A stretch of 64,000 bases of DNA, taken from assembly GCA_946811695.1 (NCBI GenBank), contig OX328123.1, positions 146,988,337-147,052,336 on the forward strand. Direction: 5' to 3'. Positions 12,925-24,427 of the stretch are shown here, piece after piece. The DNA comes from Gonocerus acuteangulatus. Taxonomy: Eukaryota; Arthropoda; Insecta; Hemiptera; Coreidae. The notes under the pieces were generated by a model, which worked only from the letters and a program-made list of their open reading frames with translations, ran no database searches and was not told the origin of the DNA. The translations under genes were made by a program, and so were the position numbers. Each line of letters begins with the position of its first letter. The first letter of the stretch is position 1.

Positions 12925-12998
<74 letters not shown>

Positions 12999-13860
12999 TA
13001 TATATGTCTGTTAACACGATAGCGGCCAGTGTTTTTGTTTTTTCGTCACGAAACTTGGTATATAGCATTCAATTAGCAAACGATTGAACGAGTTCGTTAA
13101 CTACGAAAATCCGTCCACCAGAAGGGGGGGTTTACCCCGAACCCAAACCACTAATTTATAATGTCAGCCATAATATTTGTTATATTTCAACGAAACTTGG
13201 TATTCGTAGTGGTAATATAGAGAAAAAAGTGAGATATAAAAATGAACTAAATCGGTTCATAAGGAGGGGGAGTTTATTCAGGACCCACAATACCAATTCG
13301 CCACTACCAGCCGTGATTTTTGGTGTATTTCGACGAAACTCGGTATTCGTAGTGGAAATCTACAGGTAAATATGTGTTGTAAAAATAAACTAAATCGGTT
13401 CATTAGGAGGGGGGTTTACTCCGGACCCACAATACCAATTCGCCACTACCAGCCGTGATTTTTGGTATATTTCGACGAAACTCGGTATTCGTAGTGGTAA
13501 TCTACAGGTAAATATTTGTTGTAAAAATAAACTAAGTCGGTTCATTAGGAGGGGGGGGGGTTACTCCGGACCCAAATTCCTAATATACTCATACCGGTCG
13601 TAATTTCTGCTTTATTGAAACGAAACGCGGTATACGTCGTGGGTTACTCATGAGAAAGAAGTGTTGTAAAAATGAGCTGAATCGGTCAATCGGAAAGGGG
13701 GGTTTACTTTGTAATATATTACAATAAAAAAGCCCGCCAGTCGTAGGTTCACAAACCCGAGAAGGAGCGCTGTCTACCACTAGAGGGACTGTATCCTGTT
13801 CCTGCGTTAGATCAAAATACGATAATATGAGGTTTTTTGTATTTATTACGTAGTGTAGTA
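12790..13860 (+). mobile_element. Dispersed element with internal ~130-bp repeats (inverted partner at 38.8-39.7 kb)
   Basis: From TTTTAGCACTTTCCTCCGAA to the region of GATAATATGAGGTTTTTTGT this segment matches, in inverted orientation, 38815-39712. Inside are about four diverged copies of a ~130-bp unit with GACGAAACTCGGTATTCG, ATCGGTTCATTAGGAGGGG and a G-run. It carries an (AT)n tract at 12924-13005. No transposase is visible, so it is a non-autonomous or internally decayed element of unknown class. Confidence 0.75.
12924..13005. repeat. (AT)n microsatellite
   Basis: About 80 bp of AT dinucleotide with two interruptions, inside the dispersed element; the inverted copy at 39512-39583 has the same microsatellite in the same place. 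Confidence 0.97.
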
Positions 13861-14590
13861 GGTACCATGTGTAAACATAACTCTGGAAGCAAATTAATAA
13901 TTGATCAGTTACTCATTACAAAATTAAAAGAGAACTATTCATGTTTTTATTTTATTTATGTAGGATATTTTAAGCAAATTGTTCTGGAAAGTAGTCTACA
14001 CTACCCAAATTCTGAGGAAAGTGCTTAGTTATGCAGCTCTTGCGTGACGGACTTTTTTGGCTAGCGATTGCGGCACTTTTACCTGACTTAATTTGGTCTT
14101 CGGCCAGTTCATTTCAAGCAAAATTTAATGTTCTTTACTCCCTATTTGAAGTTTTCCCCCAAAATGAACAGTTTTTAAATTAATGAAGAAAAACGTGCTA
14201 AAATTTCGCGAATTTTCGCCAGACAGAAGTTCTACCCCCGGCTTTCGAGTTAAAAACTTTCAGTATACTCACAGCATACCTAAGGATGTTAACAAAAAAA
14301 AATCTTGTGGGGAAATTAATTTTAGCTCAGACCCCTCTATCTATTAACTGAGTGTTTCACGTCTTTCTTGCGCCTTCTTAGGAGCATAGATCTAAGATTA
14401 CAACTATTTCTGGTCACATGGTTGTTAAAGCCAGCCCGAGGTGTTCCATTCCCTGCTGAGTCAATACTACAAGTATTGGCAGGTATTTGAGCTGATCAAT
14501 TATAAATGATAAAAACCGATAATTAACAGGTTTTTATAATTTCAGCATTATATTACAAATAAAAAATCCTAAAATACAGCTTGGATAAAA
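13861..14590. other. Intergenic
   Basis: No gene recognised; contains the degenerate partner (about 14065-14200) of words at 12.05-12.3 kb. Confidence 0.4.
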
Positions 14591-15490
14591 TGGATACATA
14601 TGAGGTAAAGGTTTCTATGACAGGCATAAAGAAGCTAAAATGGATACATATGAGGTAAAGGTTCCTATGACAGGCATAAAGAAGCTAAAATGGATACATA
14701 TGAGGTAAAGGTTCCTATGACAGGCATAAAGAAGCTAAAATGGATACATATGAGGTAAAGGTTCCTATGACAGGCATAAAGAAGCTAAAATGGATACATA
14801 TGAGGTAAAGGTTCCTATGACAGGCATAAAGAAGCTAAAATGGATACATATGAGGTAAAGGTTCCTATGACAGGCATAAAGAAGCTAAAATGGATACATA
14901 TGAGGTAAAGGTTCCTATGACAGGCATAAAGAAGCTAAAATGGATACATATGAGGTAAAGGTTCCTATGACAGGCATAAAGAAGCTAAAATGGATACATA
15001 TGAGGTAAAGGTTCCTATGACAGGGATAAAGAAGCTAAAATGGATACATATGAGGTAAAGGTTCCTATGACAGGCATAAAGAAGCTAAAATGGATACATA
15101 TGAGGTAAAGGTTCCTATGACAGGCATAAAGAAGCTAAAATGGATACATATGAGGTAAAGGTTCCTATGACAGGCATAAAGAAGCTAAAATGGATACATA
15201 TGAGGTAAAGGTTTCTATGACAGGCATAAAGAAGCTAAAATGGATACATATGAGGTAAAGGTTCCTATGACAGGCATAAAGAAGCTAAAATGGATACATA
15301 TGAGGTAAAGGTTCCTATGACAGGCATAAAGAAGCTAAAATGGATACATATGAGGTAAAGGTTCCTATGACAGGCATAAAGAAGCTAAAATGGATACATA
15401 TGAGGTAAAGGTTCCTATGACAGGCATAAAGAAGCTAAAATGGATACATATGAGGTAAAGGTTCCTATGACAGGCATAAAGAAGCTAAAA
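14591..15490. repeat. 50-bp minisatellite, 18 nearly identical copies
   Basis: TGGATACATATGAGGTAAAG recurs exactly every 50 bp from 14591 to 15441. Only a few substitutions are seen (GTTTCTATG in two copies, CAGGGATAAA in one), implying very recent expansion or homogenisation. Confidence 0.98.
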
Positions 15491-16439
15491 TCATATTTTA
15501 TGAAGTAGCTGTCACAACAACATGTCTGCATTCATGAAAAACTGCACTAGATTCACTAAACAGATTACTTGTGCAGAAAACCTTGTCGATCATTGTAATG
15601 AATGAACGAATAAAGAAAAATAACATGAACAAGAATATAGAAAAATACAAGATATATAAATATTATTAAAATAATATTTCTAAACATGAGTACCTATATA
15701 ATAATTCTAAACAAGTCTTGAGTACATACAATTTTTAAAATTTGTTTATCGACAATTGTCATGGGAGATAAATAGAGTAAAAAGGCTTAGAAACCATTTC
15801 AATCAATGGAGGATGAATTGAAAATTTTTAACGTTTGTAAAATAGCTAAATGGAACAGTGCCCAACAGCTGTATGTATAGATAGATGTGGGTACGAATAT
15901 TTTCCACGGATTTTCCGAAAAATTTGAAATTGACAAAAAGGATTTTTTTTTTTTTTTTTTGGTAAATTGTTTCTAGAACATATATGAGCTTTCCATTTTT
16001 TTTTATTAGGGAATTTATAAACCAATTAAACAAAAACTACAGGTTTTCATTCTTACATTGTTAGCAAAATAAATAAAATTAGGTGATTTACATAAGAATT
16101 ATCGTATTGTTTATTTAATTACTCTAAAGAAGTCAATCCTATTTATAGTTTATAAAAATACTCCAGTTTTGCTTACTTGTAGTATCTAGCAACGAATGTT
16201 TATTTTATACTACCGCAAAAATTTAGTCCCTTAGAAACTTTTCCGTACCAAAATATTCCATGAAACCCACTCTATATTCCAGGAAACTCTAGCTGTCCTT
16301 AATATGATATCCATGAAGGCGTTGGTTAGAACCAACACAAAAACCAGCATTGTATCACGTAGTAAGTTGTTGGTTATGGAAAGTCTGACAGGGAGACAAA
16401 AGCCCTACAGGGAAAGCGGGCATTAAAACAACACAATTT
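15491..16439. other. Intergenic
   Basis: AT-rich sequence with a short T-run (about 15943-15960). No gene or repeat family recognised. Confidence 0.4.
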
Positions 16440-16860
16440 TCAAGGTAACCTGCACGGATGAAACCTCGCCATTATTCGGACAGAAGGAGCAAAGAGGTAG
16501 GAATATATTACACGGAGGTCTGAATGCGGACTGCCTTTATCCTGACCGCTGTAAGAAATGCCTCGTGAATTCGGATGATATAACTCATTTGAATAAAGTA
16601 GCCCGTGCTCGGGAACAATAGCAGGGAGGTCGCTCATTTGCCCCGCCATGGAGGATGATGTTTTATGGTTAGATGACGACATGAGTTACCGACTAGTGAC
16701 GTCAGAGAGAGATAGCTACAATAACTCAGCTGGGAGTACATTAGTAATAAACAGTATAGCCACCTCCCACCTCACCCCTCGAGCTATCCCCACCTCTACC
16801 ATCCTCTCTCTCCTCTTCTTGCTAATGACATTTACATAGTGTTCTCCAGGGATTTCGTCA
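16440..16860 (+). other. GC-richer island with coding-like frames; possible exon(s)
   Basis: This stretch is less AT-rich than its surroundings and open on both strands (80 codons on minus from 16682; 63 codons on plus from 16648). The plus frame starts MEDDVLWLDDD and ends in a hydrophobic run (STILSLLFLLMTFT) just before a stop, the shape of a GPI-anchor signal or terminal membrane helix. Possible splice donors (AG/GTAACC at about 16441, AG/GTAGGA at about 16495) precede it. I do not recognise the protein and the other strand cannot be excluded. Low confidence. Confidence 0.2.
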
Positions 16861-17029
16861 TATAAGGAAAAACCAGGATCTTCCAGATTCTCTGGTTTCG
16901 ATCACGACAAAAACTAGCATTCGGAAACCATACACAAACGGAAACTATACAAATGTGTTACACGGCCAAAAAATACTAACTCTATAGAACGTTTACATGA
17001 ATACCCATCCTTCGCATGATATTGTGGCA

Positions 17030-17245
17030 GGCCAAACTCTCTGCTATCGTGATAGGCTAAACCCTCCACAATCCACAATCATGGCAAGGTAAACCCACCA
17101 CAATCCATTATTGTGGCAGGCTGAACCCTCCAAAATACACTATTGTCGTAGGCTAAACCCTCCACAATCCACTATTGTGATAGGCCAGACCCTCCACAAT
17201 CTAATATTGTGATAGACTAAACCCTCCACAATCCAGTTTACTGAT
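17030..17245. repeat. Minisatellite related to the 11.3-11.9 kb array, opposite orientation
   Basis: About six units of GGCTAAACCCTCCACAATCC, the reverse complement of the core word in the 32-bp array (GGATTGTGGAGAGTTTAGCC). Confidence 0.85.
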
Positions 17246-18299
17246 CCTGGTATTTTCTATTTAAATATCCATTTTAAGTTTTCACTTTATACTCAATCAT
17301 TTCTTTCTATTATATTAGAGGGCAGACCACCTTTACGGTGTACCTCTGTGCTGTGTAAGTTGATACATAAATAGATTACTAAACGAAGTTACGCCCTTGA
17401 ATTAAGGAACTTCTGACGAGAAACTATTCCGAAAAAAAAAAATCTTAAGGAGAAGCTCAATGTAAGTGCAGGTCCTAAACTACAGTAACAAGGGGAAATC
17501 TTGGACTTACTAGAGCAAATGGAAATAAAATTGGATGCCCTGATCTTGTGAAAAAGTTGAAACGGCAGAGGAGAAGGAGGCACACTTCAACACGTTCCTA
17601 ACGCCAGCCTCCTCCACCTAGCTGGGTTAGAGGGACAGTAATGTCCAAACAAGCCCGGGTGAACCTCTCCAAGTCTGGTTTTTTTATGGCTCAATGGGTT
17701 GTGTATTTATGGATCTTTTCTTTGCGTTTCTATGTTTATTTTATATTATTTTTTGATATAGATTTTAATGTTTCAATCTGGATGCAGGTGGTAATGTTAG
17801 TACAACTAAGGATTTTTTATTTTTTTTTTATTTTAATTTTAGCTTAGTTCATTATTGATTTTGAGATTTGTTGTATTTAATAATTTGCTCTGTGATTGTT
17901 CATAACTGCTCTATTGTGACTTAATTGTATTTTAATTTATTGATTTTCAGGATTGTAAACTGGGCAGAAAGGAGAAGGTGGTGACCTCAAAAACGTTCTT
18001 TCATTAAAATATATACAGTTATTGACATTAGTAAATTATTACTAGAATTCATTCTATAGAAGGAATTATTTGATTACGGAAATAAATATTTGTAATATCT
18101 AAATATCACAATATTGAATACAACCATTAAAAGAGCTTTATTGAAGTTTTACAATGCGCAGGGTCATTGAATCAATGCTTAAACCTACAAGGATGGTACA
18201 TACGTTTTTTGTACGTTGTACGAACTAAATGAATATCTTATTTTCTTTGGTACAAAACATGCAAGAATGTATTTCTGCTTCGTACGAACTATAAACACA
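17246..18299. other. Intergenic
   Basis: No gene supported. A 68-codon hydrophobic plus-strand frame (17641-17847) has no recognisable family. Confidence 0.4.
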
Positions 18300-19920
18300 T
18301 CCTTTGCATCATTTTATTATAAATGTATTTCTCTGCTTGACAAGAAAAAAAAAAAAATACATTTCGATATTTTGTGAATTTATCATTTATCCTAATAATA
18401 ACAACGCCAATTTATCATTCTGCTTGATAAAGACTACTTAAATTTATCATTCTGCTTAAAAATATCTACGTAAACCTATGATTCTGCCTCATAATGGAGT
18501 TGAGCTGTAAAGATACCACAGTTGTTGTAAATTTTGTTGCTTATGATTTGACCTTCTGCAGCTCCCACACCTTCATCTGATTTACAGGCATCGATATAGA
18601 TAAAGAATTTGCCTACATTTTCAATAATGAAGGCCTCATAATTATTTATATACATGAATTGTATGTTGCTAATGATGTGTTAATAAATACATTTTATATT
18701 AGCCAGGTAGGTTTTTGTAGTGTGCCGCATGTCAGTATTTTGGTATTTAAATAGTTTGAAATATGTTGTACTTCTTTGTATCTAATATTAAATGGTCTTC
18801 GTAACTGCGGTCGTCTTGAGTATTTTTCTGAAAGTGGGCTGTCGATAATTATTTGATGACACAGAGAATTAATCTTCCCGCTTAGGAATGACAACATACA
18901 TTAATCATTTTGCTTAATAATGACTACATAAACTAATCATTTTGCTTAGTAATGACAGCATAAATTAATCATTTTGCTTAGCAAGGACTACATAAATTAA
19001 TCATTTTGCTTAGCAAGGACTACATGAACTAATCATTTTGCTTAGTAAAGACTAAATGAACTAATCATTTTGCTTAGTAGTGACATCATAAATTAATCAT
19101 TTTACTTAGTAATGACTACCTACATAAATTAATAATTTTGTTTAGTATAGACAACATAAATTAATCATTTTGCTTAGTAATGACATCATAAATTAATCAT
19201 TTTGCTTAGTAATGACAACCTACATAAATTAATAATTTTGTTCAGTATAGACTACATAAATTAATAATTTTGCTTAGTAATGACAACATAAATTAATCAT
19301 TTTGCTTATTAATGACAACAGAAATTAATCATTTTGCTTAGTAATGACTACATAAATTAATCATTTTGCTTAGTAATGACTACCTACATAAATTAATAAT
19401 TTTGTTCAGTATAGACTACATAAATTAATAATTTTGCTTAGTAATGACAACATAAATTAATCATTTTGCTTAGTAATGACAACAAAAATTAATCATTTTG
19501 CTTAGTAATGACTACAAAAATTTATCATTCTGTTCAGTAATGACAATTTGAAGCTATGAACCAGCTTAATAATGACAACATAAATATATCATTCTGCTTA
19601 AAAATTACAACATAAATATATCTTTCTCCCTAGTAATTACAACGTAAATTTATCATTACGCTTGATAATGAGCACATGAAATTATCATTCTGCTAGGAAA
19701 AGACTAATGAAATTGATTGTTACGCTTGATAGCGACTGACAATGTAACGTTTCTGCTTGATACCGGCTCCATGAATGTATTCCGAGCTTTGAATGTGTTT
19801 TTTTTTTTGGTTTGTATTTTCCCACAAATTAATCATAATCATCATTAAGTCATATTGATAATTGCTACGAAAACTTTTACACTTCTTAAAAATGACAACG
19901 TACATTTATCACTCTTAAAC
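18300..19920. repeat. 32-bp satellite with homogeneous core and degenerate edges
   Basis: AATTAATCATTTTGCTTAGT-type units recur every 32 bp (some 36) in the core, about 18895-19560. At 18300-18500 and 19560-19920 copies are much more diverged (TTATCATTCTGCTTGATAA). This gradient is what unequal crossing-over is expected to leave. The array is interrupted at about 18500-18890 by a retrotransposon remnant. Confidence 0.9.
18500..18897 (-). pseudogene. Jockey-type RNase H fragment inside the satellite
   Basis: On the minus strand, 18897 to 18500 gives, across frame changes, a basic linker (SEKYSRRPQLRRPFNIRY) and then FIYIDACKSDEGVGAA followed by IFTAQL. This is the RNase H pattern (TDxSK...GxGxA; IFTAEL) of Jockey-clade ORF2 C-termini. 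Catalytic D of the first motif is present; the frame is broken by at least one shift and stops. It degrades the RNA strand during reverse transcription in intact relatives. Here it is a relic, inserted into or surrounded by the 32-bp satellite. Confidence 0.6.
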
Positions 19921-20232
19921 GAACGTACATATTTTTTTACTTTATTGGACAATGAATTAACATCCTATGTTGTTATCTACAAATAATCTATAAGGAACAA
20001 TCACCAGCCATGGTTTTTAACTTATTTATTGTTTATTTTGGACTAAGTTATTAGATGATGATTACTATGTACAAGGTATTTTAAATATAATTTATACTAT
20101 TAAATATTTAAAGAATTCAAAATTGTAATGTTTTTTTTTAAAACAAAATTAGTTTTGAAGCATTTTTGTGACCTGTTGAGACCTTTATTAAAAGAAGAGG
20201 AAAATATATTTGGAAGAGGTCAAGTTACGAGA

Positions 20233-20233
<1 letters not shown>

Positions 20234-20292
<59 letters not shown>

Positions 20293-21150
20293 CTCAAAAA
20301 TGGTCCGATTTTCATGAAATTTGGTACAAATCTTGTCTAAGTTGAAAGGTCAAGTTCGTTAACCAGCAGAATCCGTCCACCGGAAGATGATTTTTAGAGC
20401 GAAAATAGTGCGAACAAAATCGGAACGCTTACGTTGTTAGCGTAGAAAAACGAATGAAACCATTTTTAAAGCGATGTCTGTAACAGTTTTTACAACACCT
20501 ACTTTTCCAAACTAATTTTCAGTTTGGGTATTCAGAAACGATTAATTTAGTTGAAACTTGTTCATCTAATCTATGATAGCTTTATTTTGGTTCTGTTTGG
20601 AGTTAAGGAAGTACTAAAAATGAAATATTTCATTAACAGTCATGAAGAGTTTTTGTATTTTCGTATAAATATCTCGAAAAGGTCAGGAAATCCTGGTAAG
20701 TGTAAGGTGACCATTCGAAAGCTGACTAAAGTCTATACAGAAAAGGTTCTGATGTAATTTTTGATGGGGCGATGTCAATCGGAGTAATAAGGACTTGAAA
20801 ATTCGCAATTGTTAGTTTTGCTCGTTTGAACGGGTTTAATTATCTGTTTACCTAAAGTTTTAACTGGTTATTTCTTACTTTAATTGCATTCGTTTTTTGA
20901 GTAAATAAGTTAAGAAAATGTGATTTTTATAGTGTTTTCAAGAGCAAACGTTGAGCATGTGGGGGAAGTCGCCAAGATACTGTTAGTTGTGGCACCTTAT
21001 ATCTATTTTCTCTTCGAGATTTTATTTTACATATATTTTTCACGAAAGATCAAATCCCACAAATAACTGCTTCTATTCCTTTACTAATAGCACTAGAGAT
21101 ATGAACGGACCCGCGCTAAGATGACGCAGTTCCTGCAAGTCGGACATTTT
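20234..21150 (-). mobile_element. Copy of AT-containing non-autonomous DNA element (reverse orientation)
   Basis: Begins at an (AT)n tract (20234-20290) and continues with CCGATTTTCATGAAATTTGG, AGGTCAAGTTCGTTAACCAG and AATCCGTCCACCGGAAGATG, reading to CCGCGCTAAGATGACGCAG near 21130. These are the reverse complement of the same words in the copies at 21702-22793 and 61316-62802. No coding capacity. Confidence 0.75.
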
Positions 21151-21442
21151 AACTCCTAGCTGGTCTCAGGATGTTTTCTTACAGAAAGTAACTATTGAAC
21201 CATTAAATAAAAGATCCTCTTCTTTTGCCGGTGGTATCTAAAATCATCAAAAAAATATAAGAAAATTATTATTATTGAAACAGTTATAAAAATACAGTTA
21301 TTCAATAAAAACATTTCTAAAAATACACAATAGCAAGAGAAAATATTGGTATTTTTAAAATTAACTGTGTTTTTATTTTATTCGATAAAACAAGCTAAAA
21401 AAAATGTCTTTGTAATATATTTTTATATAAGTAATCATATAA

Positions 21443-21443
<1 letters not shown>

Positions 21444-21502
<59 letters not shown>
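21444..21502. repeat. (AT)n microsatellite
   Basis: Pure AT dinucleotide. It is followed at about 21515-21545 by GGCTTATAGCCGAAACGTTT, a phrase often seen in terminal repeats of Penelope-like elements (weak hint only). Confidence 0.95.
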
Positions 21503-21505
<3 letters not shown>

Positions 21506-21634
21506 TAATTTTGAATATTCGGCTTATAGCCGAAACGTTTCCACGACAAAAATGTAATTAAAATACAAAAGTATTGAAGACTTAATAAGCTGTTACCAAC
21601 TACCTAGAACATCTTAGTTTTCAACTTAGGATCT

Positions 21635-21639
<5 letters not shown>

Positions 21640-21694
<55 letters not shown>
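21640..21694. repeat. (AT)n microsatellite
   Basis: AT dinucleotide immediately left of a DNA-element copy starting at 21702. Confidence 0.95.
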
Positions 21695-21697
<3 letters not shown>

Positions 21698-21701
21698 CAT
21701 C

Positions 21702-22608
21702 TTAGCGCGGTTCCGTTCTTATCCCTAGACTCATTTAGAATAATTAAAATAGAAACTGTTATTATTATGGGTCCACATTTCTAGAAAGGTCTTGATTTAC
21801 CATCTTACCTGGATGGGTCGGCCAACCCTCCCTAGGAAGGACCCCGCTAGGCAGTTGAAAAGCTATATCTTGGAAATCCATATCTCTCACATTAAATTGT
21901 TTTTCTTATGTTTCTTAACCTGATTTATCATCAAATACATTATCCAATTATAACAAGGAATAAAAACAGACAAAAAGAACAGTTCGAATAAGCGAAATCA
22001 ATTACTTTAAAGTTTTAAGCACTTATTTCTCCGATTGACATCGCCTAATCAAAACTTTTATCAGAACCATTTTTGTAGAGCATTTAGTTAGCTTTCTAAT
22101 GGTAATCTTACGTTTACCATGATTCTCAACCTTTTTCGAGATATTAAGGAAAGTGTACAAAGTTGCCAAAACTTTTTATGTCCGTTAATAAAATATTTTA
22201 TTCTAACCCTTCCTTACCTCCAAACGTAAAAAAAATTTCAACATATTAGTTTTAATGAAAGTAGAACATGCAGAAAATGTTTCAACTGAATCCCATGATT
22301 CTAAGTACCCAAACCAAAAACGGTATTCAAAAACTATTTTTCCAATTTTCTCTAAAACGGTTAAAGCTATTGCCTTGAAAATGGTTTCATTCGTTTTCCT
22401 AGCCCACGAAGCCTATAAAACAAGTACTTACAAGCTTATGAACTCAAAAGCGATGCGATTTTTTTTGCGCGAATTTCGCCCCAAACGCCATCTTCCAGTG
22501 GGCGGATTCTGCTAGTTAACGTACTTGACCTTTCAAATTGGACGACGGATTTTTGTACCATATTTCATCACAATCGGACCATTAGGGAAGCCAGAAATGA
22601 GCGAACAG

Positions 22609-22656
<48 letters not shown>

Positions 22657-22793
22657 AATTTGAACCACCGTTATTTTCGGTCTCTAGGGGTTCTGAAACG
22701 CGAAATTTTCTAGTCGGCACTTCCGGATTGTTTCATGAGATCAACCTTATAAGCGGGGTTCATCCCTATGAAGGGAGGGAGGAACCGCGCTAA
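21702..22793 (+). mobile_element. Non-autonomous DNA element, inverted repeat TTAGCGCGGTTCC, internal (AT)n
   Basis: The element starts TTAGCGCGGTTCC (21702-21714) and ends with its exact reverse complement GGAACCGCGCTAA (22781-22793), 1,092 bp overall. Near the right end it contains (AT)n at 22611-22651 and then a ~130-bp tail (CGGTCTCTAGGGGTTCTGAA...). The same order (body, microsatellite, tail, inverted repeat) is present at 61316-62802. No open frame of note, so it needs a transposase in trans. The inverted repeats may be subterminal: some copies keep a further conserved GTCCGACTCGCAGG outside them. Confidence 0.75.
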
Positions 22794-24420
22794 AAATACT
22801 CACAGACCTTCTACGTATTCCGCTCGAAAAGCTCTATTTCAAACTATAGAAAATTGGTTATTATTTAATATATCCTGTTTTCCAAACAGATTCATTTTCC
22901 AAATATAAGCAATTACAATTATAACAAGAAATAAAAAACTATGGGACACAGACAAAAAGAATCGTACAAATACACGAAAGCAACAACTTCAAAGTTTTAA
23001 GCACTTATTGCTTCGATCGAAAATTGCTTGAATGCCTTTTTCGTGTAGCATTTCTTAATCTTTGGAATTGTCTCATTCCTCTCACCACGATTTTCAAACC
23101 ATTTTCGAGATAATTAAGAAAATATGCCTAGAACCCAAAACTTTTCATATCTGTTAAAAACTTTTTTTTTCTCGAATACTTCCCTAATTACAAGTGTAAT
23201 AAAAATGTATAAATCTTAGTGTGGACGAATTTGAATCATGTAGAAAATGTTTCATCTGAATTCAACTATCCTAAGAGTCCAAGATCTGGTAACGCACGTT
23301 TCATGAAGTGTTTTATGCACCTTGAAATTTTGCTATAATGTTCCTCTTGGGGGTAGATAAGAAGGTATATATGCTCTGGCTAGACTTCCGTACCGTGGAA
23401 CCCCAGATACTGGGGAAAAGTCCAAAAATATATTGCCCAAAAATAGAGATTCATTCAGAAGCCAACTATCTTTAATATAAAATTAAGACAATTTTATAAT
23501 GAATAATAATAATACAATATTAAAAAATACTAAATATGGCAGACACTTTTAAGGGGGATAACATGTAAAAAAAATTGTGTTATTCACGCTGTCATTGAAA
23601 CTAGGACAGCTGTACAAGCGCTCTCAGTGGTTCACGTGAGCAAGAACCACTGAGAGCGCAGAGAACAACCACAACCGCGCAGTTCTCTCGTACACTATTA
23701 CGGTTACACTCAGTGTATTGCAGTCTATTATAGGCAACACTTATTTTCATGTTTCCTGATAATTAAACACCACATAAGTGGCTGCTCTTTTGTAATTATT
23801 TTTAATTATGTTTATTGAAGACGCGGTTTAAATCGAGGCGTAAATAAAGCACTTCATTTAATATAAAAAATAAAAACTTCGGTGTTTTTTTTTTTTATTT
23901 ACATTTTAACCCCCTTAAAAGTGACTGCCTTATTTATTATTCATTGTAAAATTGCCTTTATTTGCAATTTTCTTACATGAATGATAGTTGGCTTCTGAAT
24001 AAAACTCTATTTTTGGGCAATATTTTTTTACACCTTTTCCCTATGCACAGTACCTGGTGTGTCGCGGTATGTCTAGCCGACACATATTTACCTTCTCATC
24101 TACCCAAGAGGTTCATTATAGTAAAATTTCAAGTTGCAAAAAACACTTCATGAAATGTGCGTTACCAGCTCTTGAATTATAAGCACCTCTTAGAAAATAG
24201 TTAGAGTTTTATCCACTTTTCTCAAGAAAGGTTACAGATATCGCCTTGAAAATCGTTTCATTCATTTTCTTGCGCTATATAAACAATAAATAAATGCCCG
24301 ACTCGCAGGAACCGCGTCATCTTAGCGCGGTTCCTGAGTGCCATTAGTAAAGGAATAATACCTAATTTCATTGAAATCGGTCCATTTTTAGCCAGCTAGA
24401 CAGTGAACAGAAATACTAAA
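22794..24420 (+). mobile_element. Second, diverged copy of the same DNA element, split by a long-TIR insertion
   Basis: Words of the 21702-22793 element (AGTTTTAAGCACTTATT, GAGATAATTAAGAAAATATG, CTGAATTCAACT) reappear at 22870-23285. They resume at about 24175 and end near GGAACCGCGTCATCTTAGCG at 24310. The gap between is a separate TIR element. Confidence 0.6.
23289..24169. mobile_element. Long-TIR (foldback-type) non-autonomous element, ~880 bp
   Basis: Left end GGTAACGCACGTTTCATGAA and right end TTCATGAAATGTGCGTTACC are inverted, and complementarity continues inward for about 250 bp (e.g. GGGTAGATAAGAAGGTA versus TACCTTCTCATCTACCC). In the middle, near 23613-23656, lies a perfect small hairpin (GCGCTCTCAGTGGTT ... 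AACCACTGAGAGCGC). No transposase; target duplication not resolved. Confidence 0.75.
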
Positions 24421-24427
24421 TGAGATG

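Noticed and set aside
12728..13087. Frames containing long (YI)n runs here and at 20.1, 29.8, 36.2, 38.1, 41.1, 41.9, 43.1 and 62.1 kb
   Set aside because: Translated (AT)n microsatellites.
17641..17847. 68-codon hydrophobic frame
   Set aside because: T-rich sequence gives F/I/L-rich translation by composition; no homology recognised.
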